From Phreatobacter oligotrophus (GTDB lineage Bacteria > Pseudomonadota > Alphaproteobacteria > Rhizobiales > Phreatobacteraceae): a DNA stretch of 64,000 nt. Position numbers and translations under genes: made by a program. Of the stretch, positions 41,754-50,571 are shown in pieces (position 1 is the stretch's first letter; every line of letters begins with the position of its first letter). The DNA is taken from the NCBI RefSeq assembly GCF_003046185.1, contig NZ_PZZL01000005.1, forward strand, positions 372,001 to 436,000, read 5' to 3'. Under the pieces are notes generated by a model that was not told the DNA's origin, did not search any database, and saw only the letters and a list, made by a program, of their open reading frames with translations.

Positions 41754-42257
41754 CTAGCCCCGCCCGGTCAGCAGCATCACGCCCCAGGCGGTGAGGATCG
41801 GCAGCGGCAGGGAGGCGGCGACGCGGAGCCACACGACCCGTGTCGGCATCACCGGCAGCTCCCAGACGATGAGCCGCTGGAAGGCGAAGAGCGCCCAGGC
41901 CGTCACATAGGTCATCACGGCGAGATAACCCGCGCCGCTCTTCAGCGCCGTCGCGCCGATGGCGAAGCCGATCACCGGCCCGCCCGGCGTGAGCGCCCCG
42001 GCCAGCGTCGCGAGCAGCAACCCCGTCACGCCGGAATCTGGGCCGAGCCAGGACCGCACCACGTCCTGCGGCAGCAGCGCGGCCAGGAAGCCCGAGCCGA
42101 TCACGCCGATGGCGAGCCGCGGGATCAGGTAGAGGAAATCGAGCACGCCATGGCGCGCCGCCCCTGAGAGCACCTCCGGCCCCTTGCGCCAGGCGAACAG
42201 CGCCAGCACCGCCGCGATCACCCACAGCGACAGCGTGACGGCGAGGGTGGCGCTCAT
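41754..42257 (-). CDS. Permease half-protein B (DUF318/ArsP-like)
   Basis: A 167-residue membrane protein of four or five helices. The conserved core PQDVVRSWLGPDSGVTGLLLATLAGALTPGGPVIG (45-105 region) is the repeat seen in the DUF318/ArsP-type predicted permeases. It is paralogous to the upstream gene product (PREFVSRWIGADSGVTGLVIATAVGAIMPGGP) and starts with ATGA overlapping its stop. The two probably pair to make one transporter equivalent to a full-length permease. Substrate unknown. Confidence 0.8.
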   Translation of the reverse strand: MSATLAVTLSLWVIAAVLALFAWRKGPEVLSGAARHGVLDFLYLIPRLAIGVIGSGFLAALLPQDVVRSWLGPDSGVTGLLLATLAGALTPGGPVIGFAIGATALKSGAGYLAVMTYVTAWALFAFQRLIVWELPVMPTRVVWLRVAASLPLPILTAWGVMLLTGRG

Positions 42258-42808
42258 CGCGGCCCTCCCGGCACGATGCGGGCGAGCCAGTGGGCGCCGA
42301 GCCCGGCGAGGATCGGCAGCGGCAGCGACACGATCATCCGCGTCGTGACGAAATCGACGCCAAGGAACGGCGCTTCCCAGATGATCGCGCGGTTGAGCCC
42401 GATCAGCGTCCAGCTGGTGACGAAGGCGACGGCCGGCCCGACGCCCGCGCCGATGGCCAGCAGCGCTCCGGCCAGCGGATAGATGGTGAAGGGCCCACCC
42501 GGCATGATGGCGCCAACCGCGGTGGCGATGACGAGGCCCGTGACCCCGGAATCCGCGCCGATCCAGCGCGAGACGAATTCGCGCGGCAGGACGGCGGCGA
42601 CGAAGGCGCCGATGAGGCAACCGGCCAGCACCTTCGGCAGGATGTCGAGGAAGAGGATGGAATCCTCGGTGAGGATATGGGTGAGGCCGGCGACACCCTC
42701 GCGACGGAAGACGATCACCGCGCCCGCGATCACCAGAGCCAGGACGAAGAGCGTCGAGCCGTCGATGAGGCTGCGCGGCTTCTGGGGAGGCGGGTCTGTA
42801 GCTGACAA
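42254..42808 (-). CDS. Permease half-protein A (DUF318/ArsP-like)
   Basis: A 184-residue membrane protein. After a short Pro-rich N-terminus a helix (FVLALVIAGAVIVF) leads to ILFLDILPKVLAGCLIGAFVAAVLP, then the family repeat with G-A-D-S-G-V-T-G and M-P-G-G-P. It carries the same repeat as the product of the overlapping downstream gene. Canonical members of the family hold both repeats in one chain of roughly 300-350 residues; here they are separate genes. Confidence 0.8.
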   Translation of the reverse strand: MSATDPPPQKPRSLIDGSTLFVLALVIAGAVIVFRREGVAGLTHILTEDSILFLDILPKVLAGCLIGAFVAAVLPREFVSRWIGADSGVTGLVIATAVGAIMPGGPFTIYPLAGALLAIGAGVGPAVAFVTSWTLIGLNRAIIWEAPFLGVDFVTTRMIVSLPLPILAGLGAHWLARIVPGGPR

Positions 42809-42918
42809 GCAGGGGCCGGATCGATGCGGATTGCCGAGGGCGATCTCGTCACCGTAGCGGCCTCTCCGCCGCGCCGGAACGGGCGCGGAGGCGTATCAGG
42901 CGTGCAGCAACGGCCCGG

Positions 42919-43881
42919 TCAGGCGCGCGCCGCCTTGGCTTCGGCCGCCGCCTGGTCGAGATGCGCGACGAGCGAGGGCTCGAGCCCCAGCGCCGCCGCG
43001 AAGTCACGCAGGAACTGCGCCTCGGCCGCCGTGTCGACCTCCATGCCGAGATGGGCGGCGATATAGGCCTGCGCCTTCATCTCGTCGGTGGTGCAGGAGG
43101 CCGCGATGATTGTCATGCTTACCGGTGCGGCGAGCGCCCCGTCGAGGAAGCTCTTCTCCGCCTGGCCAAGCCCCATGGTCTCCAGCTGCCCGACGATCAT
43201 CGCGCGCTCATCCGGCGACATCTCGCCATCCGAATAGGCGGCGGCCACCATGGAGCGCAGCAGGATTTCCGCCGTGTCCTGGATGGTGCCACCGGCCTCG
43301 GCATAGCCCTGCGGGGCCTGTCCCATGCCGAGCAGCGAGGTCACGTCGTTGATCGTGCCCTGCACCACCGGCTTGCCCTGCTGGTAGTTGCGCAGCGCCA
43401 CATAGGCGAGGCCCCCAATGGCCGCGAGGCCGCCGACCTGCACCGCCGTGCCGGCAATCTTGCGGCCCGCACCGGTGCCGAGCAGCAGACCCGCGAGCGT
43501 GCCGACCGCGGCGCCGCCGCCGAAGCCACCGGCGTGCTTCTGCAGCACCTCGGCCGCCTGGCCGAACATGCCGCCGGCGCCGCCCTGCCCCTGCGCGGTG
43601 CGCAGGGAGGTCATCAGCTGGTCGAGGAGATTGCCGCCGGGCGCACCGGGAGTTGCCGGCACCGAGGGGACAGCCGGCTGGGGGAACCCGGTCTGGCCCG
43701 GCACGCCGGCCGACGGCTGGCCGCGCCCCTGCGCCTGCTGCAGCACTTCGCCGATCTGGCCGAGGAGACCGCCGCGCTGGCCCTGGGCCATGCCGGCGAT
43801 CTGCCCGAGGAGGCCACCGCCGCCGCCCTGCTGCGTGCCGCCCGAAAGGACTGAGGTAAGGATCTTGGCGATGTCGGTCAC
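42919..43881 (-). CDS. DUF533/TerB-like protein
   Basis: A 320-residue protein starting at GTG 43881 with AGGAGG 6 bases upstream. The N-terminal half is Gly/Gln-rich (GGTQQGGGGGLLGQIAGMAQGQRGGLLGQIGEVLQQAQ). One hydrophobic segment follows (AAVGTLAGLLLGTGAGRKIAGTAVQVGGLAAIGGLAYVAL, about 133-172), then a TerB-like helical domain (LLRSMVAAAYSDGEMSPDERAMIVGQLE... LDGALAAPVSM) with acidic residues that in TerB bind metal. Annotated in other genomes as tellurite resistance TerB family or DUF533; actual function unknown. Confidence 0.85.
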   Translation of the reverse strand: MTDIAKILTSVLSGGTQQGGGGGLLGQIAGMAQGQRGGLLGQIGEVLQQAQGRGQPSAGVPGQTGFPQPAVPSVPATPGAPGGNLLDQLMTSLRTAQGQGGAGGMFGQAAEVLQKHAGGFGGGAAVGTLAGLLLGTGAGRKIAGTAVQVGGLAAIGGLAYVALRNYQQGKPVVQGTINDVTSLLGMGQAPQGYAEAGGTIQDTAEILLRSMVAAAYSDGEMSPDERAMIVGQLETMGLGQAEKSFLDGALAAPVSMTIIAASCTTDEMKAQAYIAAHLGMEVDTAAEAQFLRDFAAALGLEPSLVAHLDQAAAEAKAARA

Positions 43882-43962
43882 TGGTGCCTCCTGTGCGCCC
43901 CTCCCCGAGGTATGCATGAGGATTGCGACAACAAGTGCGACAGTTCGCGCAAGCGGGCGCAG

Positions 43963-44592
43963 TCAGGGCCGAAGCGCCCGCGCCTCCGCGGCAAGGCGGG
44001 TGATGCGGGCGAAGTCGCCGCTTGCCAGCGCGTCGTCCGGCACCACCCAGGAGCCGCCCACCGCGCCGACATTGGCAAGCGCCAGATAGGAGGGCGCCTT
44101 CGCGGCATCGATGCCGCCGGTCGGGCAGAAGACGAGGCCCGGCAGCGGGCCGGAGAGGCTCTTGAGGAAAGCCGCACCGCCCGAGGGCTCGGCCGGGAAG
44201 AACTTGAGGGCGGTGAAGCCATAGGCCGCAAGCGCCATGGCCTCGGTCACCGTGGCGCAGCCCGGCAGCACCGGCACCGGGCAGGACGACAGCCCGACTG
44301 CGAGAGCCGCGGGCGTGCCCGGCGAAACCAGGAACCGCGCCCCGGCGGCGGTTGCCACCTGGATGTCCTCGACCCGCGTGATGGTGCCGGCGCCGACCAC
44401 CGCCTCCGGCACCTCGCGGGCGATCTCGCGGATGGCGGAGAGCGCCTGCGGCGTGCGCAGCGTCACCTCGATGACCGGCAATCCGCCGGCCACCAGCGCC
44501 CGGGCGAGCGGCACCGCGACGCTGGCGTCCTTGATGGTCAGGACGGGAATGACGGGAGCGGCGGCAAGCAGCGGGCGGGCATCGGCAAGCAT
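43963..44592 (-). CDS. eda: 2-dehydro-3-deoxy-6-phosphogluconate/4-hydroxy-2-oxoglutarate aldolase
   Basis: Class I aldolase that splits KDPG to pyruvate and glyceraldehyde 3-phosphate in the Entner-Doudoroff pathway, or acts on related keto-deoxy acids. 209 residues from ATG 44592. VIPVLTI opens the barrel, E-V-T-L-R-T holds the catalytic Glu, VGAGTI follows, and A-L-K-F-F-P-A-E contains the Schiff-base Lys. CPTGGI binds phosphate. Not next to edd; the IlvD/Edd dehydratase is 5 kb away. Start residue 12 of the open frame was taken because the upstream part lacks family similarity. Confidence 0.9.
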   Translation of the reverse strand: MLADARPLLAAAPVIPVLTIKDASVAVPLARALVAGGLPVIEVTLRTPQALSAIREIAREVPEAVVGAGTITRVEDIQVATAAGARFLVSPGTPAALAVGLSSCPVPVLPGCATVTEAMALAAYGFTALKFFPAEPSGGAAFLKSLSGPLPGLVFCPTGGIDAAKAPSYLALANVGAVGGSWVVPDDALASGDFARITRLAAEARALRP

Positions 44593-44654
44593 GGCGGTCT
44601 CACTGGTATGGAAGATACCTAGCACCGCGCAGGGGCAGGCGGGAAGGCCGGGCG

Positions 44655-45017
44655 TCAGCGGATGGTCGCCGGATCGTAGAAGAACCGCTCGCGTTGGATC
44701 AGCTCACCGCGCCAGGTCTGCAGCGCAATCTCGTCGAAGCGGCGCGTCGATCCGTCCGGCAGCGTGAAGTCGAAGATCCAGTGGATCGCCACCTGGTCGC
44801 CGTCGATCAGCAGCGCCTGCGGCGGGTGCGTATGGACCGACGCCACCCGCGCCAGGGCAGCCTTCTCATGGGCGATCAACGCGGCCTTGCCGACCCGTGG
44901 CGGGGCGAGGTTCTCCTGCATGGAGGCATCCTCGGCATAGAAAGCCTCGATCGCCCCGACATGATCGCCGGAGACGACCATCGCCACGAAGCGCTCGACG
45001 GTGTCGCGGGATGGCAT
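44655..45017 (-). CDS. SnoaL-like nuclear transport factor 2 family protein
   Basis: A 120-residue NTF2-fold protein starting at ATG 45017. VERFVAMVVSGDHVGAIEAFYAEDASMQENLAPPRVGKAALI is the SnoaL-like first half; the second half ends WRGELIQRERFFYDPATIR, the strand that closes the cone. These proteins are small isomerases, lyases or ligand binders; nothing indicates which. The gene is preceded by a secreted-protein gene on the same strand, 28 bases away. Confidence 0.82.
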   Translation of the reverse strand: MPSRDTVERFVAMVVSGDHVGAIEAFYAEDASMQENLAPPRVGKAALIAHEKAALARVASVHTHPPQALLIDGDQVAIHWIFDFTLPDGSTRRFDEIALQTWRGELIQRERFFYDPATIR

Positions 45018-45045
45018 GGTTTTCGGCTCCGTCGATGGGACAGCG

Positions 45046-45558
45046 TCAGTTCCGGTTGGCCAATCCGTTCGCCTGGCGCTGCGCCCGGATCGTCTCACGC
45101 TGGGCAACGATCTGCGCGCGGAATTGCTCCATCCCGGTGCGCACGGTGCGGCTCGCCTGCGGAAACTCGGCCGGCGAGGTGAAGCGGTCCGGGTTCGCCC
45201 GATCATAGGCCATGACCGCCTGCAGCGTCCGGTCGAGGGCCGGAATGTCGCCGAAGGCATGTTCGTTGACCGGCCGGCCCACCACCTCGGACAGCGAGGC
45301 GAAAAGCGCGGGATCGCGGTCGCGAGGCAGGTCGGGGCGGGCAGCGAGATGGGTGCGGTAGCGCAGCTGGCCGAGATAGAAGACGAAGACCGCCTCGTCG
45401 CGGCGGCCGGCGCGCATCAGGTCGGCGGCGCGGCGATAGTAGCCGGCGGGATGGTCGCCTTCGACGCCCTGAAGGAGGGCCGCCTCGCCGGAGGCGAGGA
45501 CAGGACGGCCGGCAGCGAGAACCAGGGTGGCGAGGATCAGGCGGCGGGACGGGATCAT
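45046..45558 (-). CDS. Exported protein of unknown function
   Basis: A 170-residue protein with a signal-peptide-like N-terminus (MIPSRRLILATLVLAAGRPVLA). The mature part is helical and charged: YYRRAADLMRAGRRDEAVFVFYLGQLRYRTHLAARPDLP looks like a TPR-type helix pair, and the C-terminus is rich in Arg and Gln. I do not recognise the family. It lies upstream of the SnoaL-like gene on the same strand. Confidence 0.65.
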   Translation of the reverse strand: MIPSRRLILATLVLAAGRPVLASGEAALLQGVEGDHPAGYYRRAADLMRAGRRDEAVFVFYLGQLRYRTHLAARPDLPRDRDPALFASLSEVVGRPVNEHAFGDIPALDRTLQAVMAYDRANPDRFTSPAEFPQASRTVRTGMEQFRAQIVAQRETIRAQRQANGLANRN

Positions 45559-45637
45559 AGCAAGGGCTCCGGATCGTTCCGCGGCGATCTAGGCCCGCTT
45601 CGTTTCAGCCGCGCGGCGCGGCGCGGATGGCTTCGTC

Positions 45638-46117
45638 TCAACGCCCGGTGAGCGGCAGGCGCGGATCGTCCTTCAGCGTCTCCAGCACGATGGAGGAGCG
45701 CACCCGCGCCACGCTCTCATGCGGCAGCAGCACCTCGTTGACGAGGGTCGACAGGCCCTTGAGGTCGCGGACCACGAGTTTCAGCAGGTAGTCGGCATCC
45801 CCCGTCATGGCGTGGGCTTCCTGGACCTCCGGCATGGCCCGCACGAGATCGGCGAAGCGCCGGGCATTGAGGCCGGAATGGGTGGCCAGCGACACGAAGA
45901 TGAAGACCGCGACGCCGAAGCCGAGGCGGCTCGCATCGAGATCGGCGCGGTAGCGGCGGATGAGACCCGCCTCCTCCAGCCGCTGGCGGCGCCGCGACAC
46001 CTGGCTCGGCGATAGCCGCACGAGGTCGGCCAGCTGCTGGTTGGTTCGTGCGCCATCTTCCTGCAAGGCATCGAGAAGCCGCAGGTCGAAGCCATCGATC
46101 TCGACAGAAGCGTTCAT
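45638..46117 (-). CDS. Lrp/AsnC family transcriptional regulator
   Basis: A 159-residue Lrp-type regulator starting at ATG 46117. HTH: TNQQLADLVRLSPSQVSRRRQRLEEAGLI (25-53); the ligand-binding RAM domain follows, with VQEAHAMTGDADYLLKLVVRDLKGLSTLV. It is divergent from hpd with 121 bases between the starts, so it is the likely regulator of tyrosine catabolism, sensing an aromatic amino acid or its keto acid. That link rests on position. Confidence 0.9.
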   Translation of the reverse strand: MNASVEIDGFDLRLLDALQEDGARTNQQLADLVRLSPSQVSRRRQRLEEAGLIRRYRADLDASRLGFGVAVFIFVSLATHSGLNARRFADLVRAMPEVQEAHAMTGDADYLLKLVVRDLKGLSTLVNEVLLPHESVARVRSSIVLETLKDDPRLPLTGR

Positions 46118-46238
46118 CGCAGCAGTCAATCACGCACGATCCATGCACGCAATAGGGACCAACGCCCTCCGATCTCACGCTCCTTGCAGTGGAATCGCAC
46201 GATACTGATCCCATCCGGCCACCCCCGAGGAGGATGCC
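46118..46238. promoter_or_regulatory. Divergent lrp-like/hpd control region
   Basis: 121 bases between divergent starts. Direct repeats of the type GCACG recur (CACGCACGAT, ATGCACGCAAT, TCGCACGAT), a spacing pattern compatible with Lrp-family binding. TTGCAG at 46184-46189 is a possible -35 for hpd, without a clear -10. AGGAGG precedes the hpd ATG. Confidence 0.4.
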
Positions 46239-47369
46239 ATGGGTCCGTTCCCGCACGATGCCCCGCCCGCCGAGATCAGCGCCCACAACCCCATGGGCAC
46301 CGACGGCTTCGAGTTCGTCGAGTTCGCCCATCCCGATCCGGCCGAGCTCGGCCGCGTGCTGGAACTGATGGGCTTCCGCCCCGTCGCCCGCCACCGCTCG
46401 AAGGCCGTGACGCTCTATCGCCAGGGCGACGTGAACTACATCGTCAATGCCGAGCCGGACAGCTTCGCCGCCGCCTTCGCCGCCGAGCATGGCCCCTGCG
46501 CCTGCGCCATGGCCTTCCGGGTCAGGGATGCGAAGTATGCCTATGAGCGCGCCATCGCGCTCGGCGCCGAGCCCTATATCGGCAAGGTCGGCCCTATGGA
46601 GCTCTCCATCCCCGCGGTGCGCGGCATTGGCGGCTCGCTGCTCTATTTCGTCGACCGCTACGGCGACAAGGGCTCGATCTACGACGTCGATTTCGTCTGG
46701 ACGGGCGAGCGCGACCCGCACCCGGAACAGGCGGGCCTCTACTATCTCGACCACCTCACCCACAACGTCCATCGCGGCCGCATGGATTTCTGGGCCGGCT
46801 GGTACGAGAAGCTCTTCAACTTCCGCGAGATCCGCTTCTTCAACATCGAGGGCAAGCTGACGGGCCTCATCTCTCGCGCCCTCACCTCGCCCTGCGGCAA
46901 GATCCGCATTCCCATCAACGAGAGCCTCGACGACAAGAGCCAGATCGAGGAGTACCTCCGCGAGTACAAGGGCGAGGGCATCCAGCACATCGCCTGCGGG
47001 TCCCGCGACATCTACGCGACCGTCGAGGCGCTGCGGGCGAACGGCCTGCCCTTCATGCCCTCGCCGCCGGCCACCTATTACGAGAAGGTCGATGCCCGCG
47101 TGCCCGGCCACGGCGAGCCGGTGGACCGCATGCAGGCCAACGGCATCCTCATCGATGGCGAAGGCGCCGTGGCGCTCGGCGAGAAGGAGGGCCGCATGTC
47201 GCGCGTCCTGCTGCAGATCTTCTCCGGTACGGTGCTCGGGCCGATCTTCTTCGAATTCATCCAGCGCAAGGGGGACGACGGCTTCGGCGAGGGCAATTTC
47301 CGCGCCCTGTTCGAGTCGATCGAGGAGGATCAGATCCGCCGCGGCGTCATCGGCGACAAGGCAGCCTGA
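46239..47369 (+). CDS. hpd: 4-hydroxyphenylpyruvate dioxygenase
   Basis: Fe(II)-dependent dioxygenase that turns 4-hydroxyphenylpyruvate into homogentisate in tyrosine degradation. 376 residues, usual bacterial length. The iron triad is visible as the His of [11 protein letters not shown], the His of [11 protein letters not shown] and the Glu of [21 protein letters not shown]. Start ATG 46239 follows AGGAGG by 5 bases. Downstream homogentisate genes are not in the window. Confidence 0.96.
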   Translation: MGPFPHDAPPAEISAHNPMGTDGFEFVEFAHPDPAELGRVLELMGFRPVARHRSKAVTLYRQGDVNYIVNAEPDSFAAAFAAEHGPCACAMAFRVRDAKYAYERAIALGAEPYIGKVGPMELSIPAVRGIGGSLLYFVDRYGDKGSIYDVDFVWTGERDPHPEQAGLYYLDHLTHNVHRGRMDFWAGWYEKLFNFREIRFFNIEGKLTGLISRALTSPCGKIRIPINESLDDKSQIEEYLREYKGEGIQHIACGSRDIYATVEALRANGLPFMPSPPATYYEKVDARVPGHGEPVDRMQANGILIDGEGAVALGEKEGRMSRVLLQIFSGTVLGPIFFEFIQRKGDDGFGEGNFRALFESIEEDQIRRGVIGDKAA

Positions 47370-47386
47370 CGCAATCCGTGACACAT

Positions 47387-47408
47387 GCGGGGCTGATTCA
47401 TGCCCCGC
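47387..47408 (+). terminator. Hairpin after hpd
   Basis: A 7-bp GC stem GCGGGGC / GCCCCGC with an 8-base loop, 17 bases after the hpd stop. No T tract follows, so strength is uncertain. Confidence 0.5.
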
Positions 47409-47448
47409 GATGGGTTAGGAAGTCCGTATCGCCCCCCGGTCCGGTCCC

Positions 47449-48573
47449 ATGCTTCTGATCGACGCCGCCGCCAAGGTCGTCTTCGACTGGCGCCGCCGAA
47501 ATTTCCTGTTGCTGGTCTTCGCCGCCATGCTGGTGAAGACCGGCATCTGGCACATCCCGAACATCAACGAAACGATCGCCTTCGCGCGCAATCCCTTCGT
47601 TGTTCCGTTCGACGATCCGCTCAAGCAATATCTGCTGACCAACTGGCTCTCGCCCTTCATCGCCTGGGCCATCGGCGCGACCTCGGACGCCGGTTTCGCG
47701 CTGCTTCACCTCGGCTTCGCCGTCGCCTTCACCGCGCTCTTCACCTGGCTCTGCTTCCATCGCCTGCCCGAGCGCGAGGCGCGGATCGCCATGGTGATCT
47801 TCGCCTCCCTCCCCGCCTCGACGACGGCCTATTTCTGGGTGGGGATGGACGGGCTGACCCTGCTCCTCATGCTGACTGTGGCGGCGAGCGACAGACGCCC
47901 ATGGCTCGCCGGCCTGTTCGGCATCGCCCTCGGCCTGCAGCATTTCGAACAGGGCTTCGTCGGCCTGTCGGTCCTCCTCTTCGCCGTCCTCTTCGCCGCC
48001 CGCCTGCAGCAGGACGAGGAGGCCTATCCCTGGCGCGCCGTGGCCTTTGCCTGGATGGGGGTGATCCTCGGCAAGATCCTGCTCGTCCTGATCTTCTGGA
48101 AGGCCGGCATGGACGTCGCCGGCCGCGACACCTGGTTCATCACCCATTGGCGGATGCTGCAGGACCAGTTCTGGCTCCACACCCAGGTGGTGGTCTGGTC
48201 CGTGCTGGGCCCCGGCTGGTTCATGGCTATGCGCTATGCCGACAGGGGACGGCGGAGCCTGCCCTTCTTCCTCGCGCTCTTCGGCGTGCTGCCGCTGCTC
48301 ATGTTCGTGGGCGACCAGACACGCGTTCTCGCCATCGTCACCTTCCCGCTGATTCTCACCTTCTGGCTTACCCAGCGCAGCGTCCTCGCCGAGGTCACCC
48401 GCCTTCAGGCGGGCGGCCTTCTCCTGCTGTGGCTGGTGATCCCGTGGGTCTGGGTCTGGGGCGGCCAGCCCAGATGGTCGGTGTTCCCCTATGGGATCGC
48501 CTTCGCCATCGGCAAGCTCACCGGCTGGTACCAGCTCCCGGCCGTCGATATCGGCGATTGGCCGTTCCGCTAG
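47449..48573 (+). CDS. Polytopic membrane protein, glycosyltransferase-like
   Basis: A 374-residue protein with roughly nine or ten hydrophobic segments spread over its whole length and short polar loops. An early loop contains NPFVVPFDDPLKQYLLTNWLSPF, and ALGLQHFEQGFVGLSVLLF sits mid-protein. The layout is like polytopic GT-C-type glycosyltransferases or O-antigen-related membrane proteins, but I see no diagnostic catalytic motif. Expressed after hpd with its own spacer; no partner gene. Confidence 0.7.
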   Translation: MLLIDAAAKVVFDWRRRNFLLLVFAAMLVKTGIWHIPNINETIAFARNPFVVPFDDPLKQYLLTNWLSPFIAWAIGATSDAGFALLHLGFAVAFTALFTWLCFHRLPEREARIAMVIFASLPASTTAYFWVGMDGLTLLLMLTVAASDRRPWLAGLFGIALGLQHFEQGFVGLSVLLFAVLFAARLQQDEEAYPWRAVAFAWMGVILGKILLVLIFWKAGMDVAGRDTWFITHWRMLQDQFWLHTQVVVWSVLGPGWFMAMRYADRGRRSLPFFLALFGVLPLLMFVGDQTRVLAIVTFPLILTFWLTQRSVLAEVTRLQAGGLLLLWLVIPWVWVWGGQPRWSVFPYGIAFAIGKLTGWYQLPAVDIGDWPFR

Positions 48574-48583
48574 TGGCGGCGGC

Positions 48584-49585
48584 TCACGCCGCCAGCCGCC
48601 CCTCGGTCACGGCGTGGCAGGCGACGGTCCCCAGCGCGTCCGTCACCGAGGCCGGCACCTCGGTGCGGCAGCGGCCATTGGCGAGCGGGCAGCGCGGATT
48701 GAACGGGCACCCGGCCGGCGGGGTGATCGGGTTCGGGATCTCGCCGAGCACGGGCTTGCGGGCCCGGCCCGTCATGTCGAGGTCCGGCACCGCGTCGAGC
48801 AGCATCCGCGTATAGGGATGGCGCGGCGCGGCGAAGAGCTGCCGGCCCGGCGCCACCTCGACGAGGCGGCCGAGATACATCACGCCGATCCGTGTCGCCA
48901 TGTGCCGGACGACCGCGAGATTGTGCGAGATGAACAGGTAGGTCAGGCCGTACTGGTCCTGCAGGTCGCGCATCAGGTTGAGGATCTGCGCCTGCACCGA
49001 CACGTCCAGCGCCGAGGTCGGCTCGTCGCAGACGATGAATTCGGGGCGCGAGGCGAGCGCCCGGGCGATGGCGACGCGCTGGCGCTGGCCGCCGGAGAAT
49101 TCGTGCGGGAACTTGGTGCCGTCGGCCGGGTCGAGGCCGACGGTGCGCAGGAGCCGTCCCACCTCCTCGGCGATCTCGCGGGAATCGCTCATCAGGCCGA
49201 AGGCGCGGATCGGTTCGGCGATGATGCGGTCCACCCGCCAGCGCGGATTGAGCGAGGCGAAGGGCGACTGGAAGATCATCTGGATCTTCGAGCGCACCGC
49301 CTTCAGCTTCGCCGGATCCTTCGTCGAGGCCATGTCGACGCCGTCGATCAGGACCGAGCCGGCAGAGGGCTCCAGCAGGCCGACGACCATGTTGGCGACG
49401 GTCGACTTGCCCGACCCCGATTCGCCCACCAGCGCGAAGGTCTCGCGCTTGCCGATGGTGAAGGAGACGTCCTGCACGGCGCGCAGCAGCCGGCGCTCCT
49501 CGCGCTCCAGCACGCGGTTCAGCCAGGGCTTCGAGACGTCGAAGGTCCGCGACAGGTTGCGGACGGTGACGAGCGGCTCGCTCAT
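48584..49585 (-). CDS. Peptide ABC transporter ATP-binding protein (DppF/OppF type)
   Basis: A 333-residue ATPase of the Dpp/Opp family: Walker A GESGSGKSTVANMVVG, signature SGGQRQRVAIARALA, Walker B FIVCDEPTSALD. The C-terminal region has the oligopeptide-specific CPFNPRCPLANGRCRTEVP cysteines, which bind an Fe-S cluster in some homologues. It overlaps the preceding ATPase gene (ATGA). Fifth and last gene of a five-gene importer operon. Confidence 0.92.
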   Translation of the reverse strand: MSEPLVTVRNLSRTFDVSKPWLNRVLEREERRLLRAVQDVSFTIGKRETFALVGESGSGKSTVANMVVGLLEPSAGSVLIDGVDMASTKDPAKLKAVRSKIQMIFQSPFASLNPRWRVDRIIAEPIRAFGLMSDSREIAEEVGRLLRTVGLDPADGTKFPHEFSGGQRQRVAIARALASRPEFIVCDEPTSALDVSVQAQILNLMRDLQDQYGLTYLFISHNLAVVRHMATRIGVMYLGRLVEVAPGRQLFAAPRHPYTRMLLDAVPDLDMTGRARKPVLGEIPNPITPPAGCPFNPRCPLANGRCRTEVPASVTDALGTVACHAVTEGRLAA

Positions 49586-50565
49586 GCCGCCTTCTCCTGA
49601 TCAGAGGAATGGAGCCAGCAGGCGACTTGGCTTGCGCCGACCGGGATCGGGTCCGGCCGCTCGTCCCGGCAGCGGGCGAAGACAGCCGGGCAGCGCGGAT
49701 TGAAGGCGCAGCCCTTCGGGATGGCGGTCAGCCGCGGCATCGAGCCGGGGATCTGCACCAGGCGGTCGGAGGTCGCATCCAGCGACGGGATCGAGCCCAT
49801 GAGGCCCTGCGTGTAGGGGTGCTTCGCCCGCTTGATGACGTCCTGCACCGGGCCGATCTCGGCGATGCGGCCGGCATACATCACCGCGACGCGGTCGGCC
49901 GTCTCGGCGATCACGCCCATGTCGTGGGTGATGAGCATGACGGCGGTGTTGTGCTGTTTGCAGAGGTTCTTCAGCAGCGAGATGATCTGCGCCTGCACCG
50001 AGACGTCGAGCGCCGTGGTCGGCTCGTCAGCGATGACGAGCTCCGGCTCGGCGCAGAGCGCCAGGGCCAGAACCACGCGCTGGCGCATGCCGCCGGAGAA
50101 CTGGTGCGGATAGGCGTCGATCCGCTTGTCCGGCGCCGGGATGCCGACCTCGGTGAGGAGGTCGATGGCCCGCGCCCGCGCCTGCGCCGTCGTCAGGGTC
50201 GTGTGCGTCTGGATCGTCTCAATGAGCTGTTCGCCGACGCGATACAGCGGATTGAGCGAGGTCAGCGGGTCCTGGAAGACCATGCCGACGCGCTTGCCGC
50301 GCACCTTGCGCATGGCCTCGGGCGGCAGGTTGTCGATGCGCTCGCCCTTCAGGAGGATCTCGCCGCCGGCAATGCGCCCGGGCGGCTCCAGCAGGCCGAT
50401 GACGGCAGCGCCGGTCATCGACTTTCCGGCGCCCGATTCACCGACGACGCCAAGCACCTCGCCCGGCGCGATGTCGAAAGAGATGCGGTCCACGGCGGTG
50501 AGCGTGCCGCGGCGGGTGGGGAATTCCACGACCAGGTCGCGGACGGAGAGGACGGGTGTGGTCAT
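49582..50565 (-). CDS. Peptide ABC transporter ATP-binding protein (DppD/OppD type)
   Basis: A 327-residue ATPase with Walker [17 protein letters not shown], signature [16 protein letters not shown], Walker [13 protein letters not shown], and the C-terminal [19 protein letters not shown] cysteine cluster. Pairs with the DppF-type ATPase to drive the two permeases. Starts 6 bases after the permease C stop. Confidence 0.92.
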   Translation of the reverse strand: MTTPVLSVRDLVVEFPTRRGTLTAVDRISFDIAPGEVLGVVGESGAGKSMTGAAVIGLLEPPGRIAGGEILLKGERIDNLPPEAMRKVRGKRVGMVFQDPLTSLNPLYRVGEQLIETIQTHTTLTTAQARARAIDLLTEVGIPAPDKRIDAYPHQFSGGMRQRVVLALALCAEPELVIADEPTTALDVSVQAQIISLLKNLCKQHNTAVMLITHDMGVIAETADRVAVMYAGRIAEIGPVQDVIKRAKHPYTQGLMGSIPSLDATSDRLVQIPGSMPRLTAIPKGCAFNPRCPAVFARCRDERPDPIPVGASQVACWLHSSDQEKAA

Positions 50566-50571
50566 CGCCGC

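Noticed and set aside
42919-43881. Tellurite resistance function for the TerB-like gene
   Set aside because: No terA, terC, terD or terZ genes nearby; the name reflects only a shared domain.
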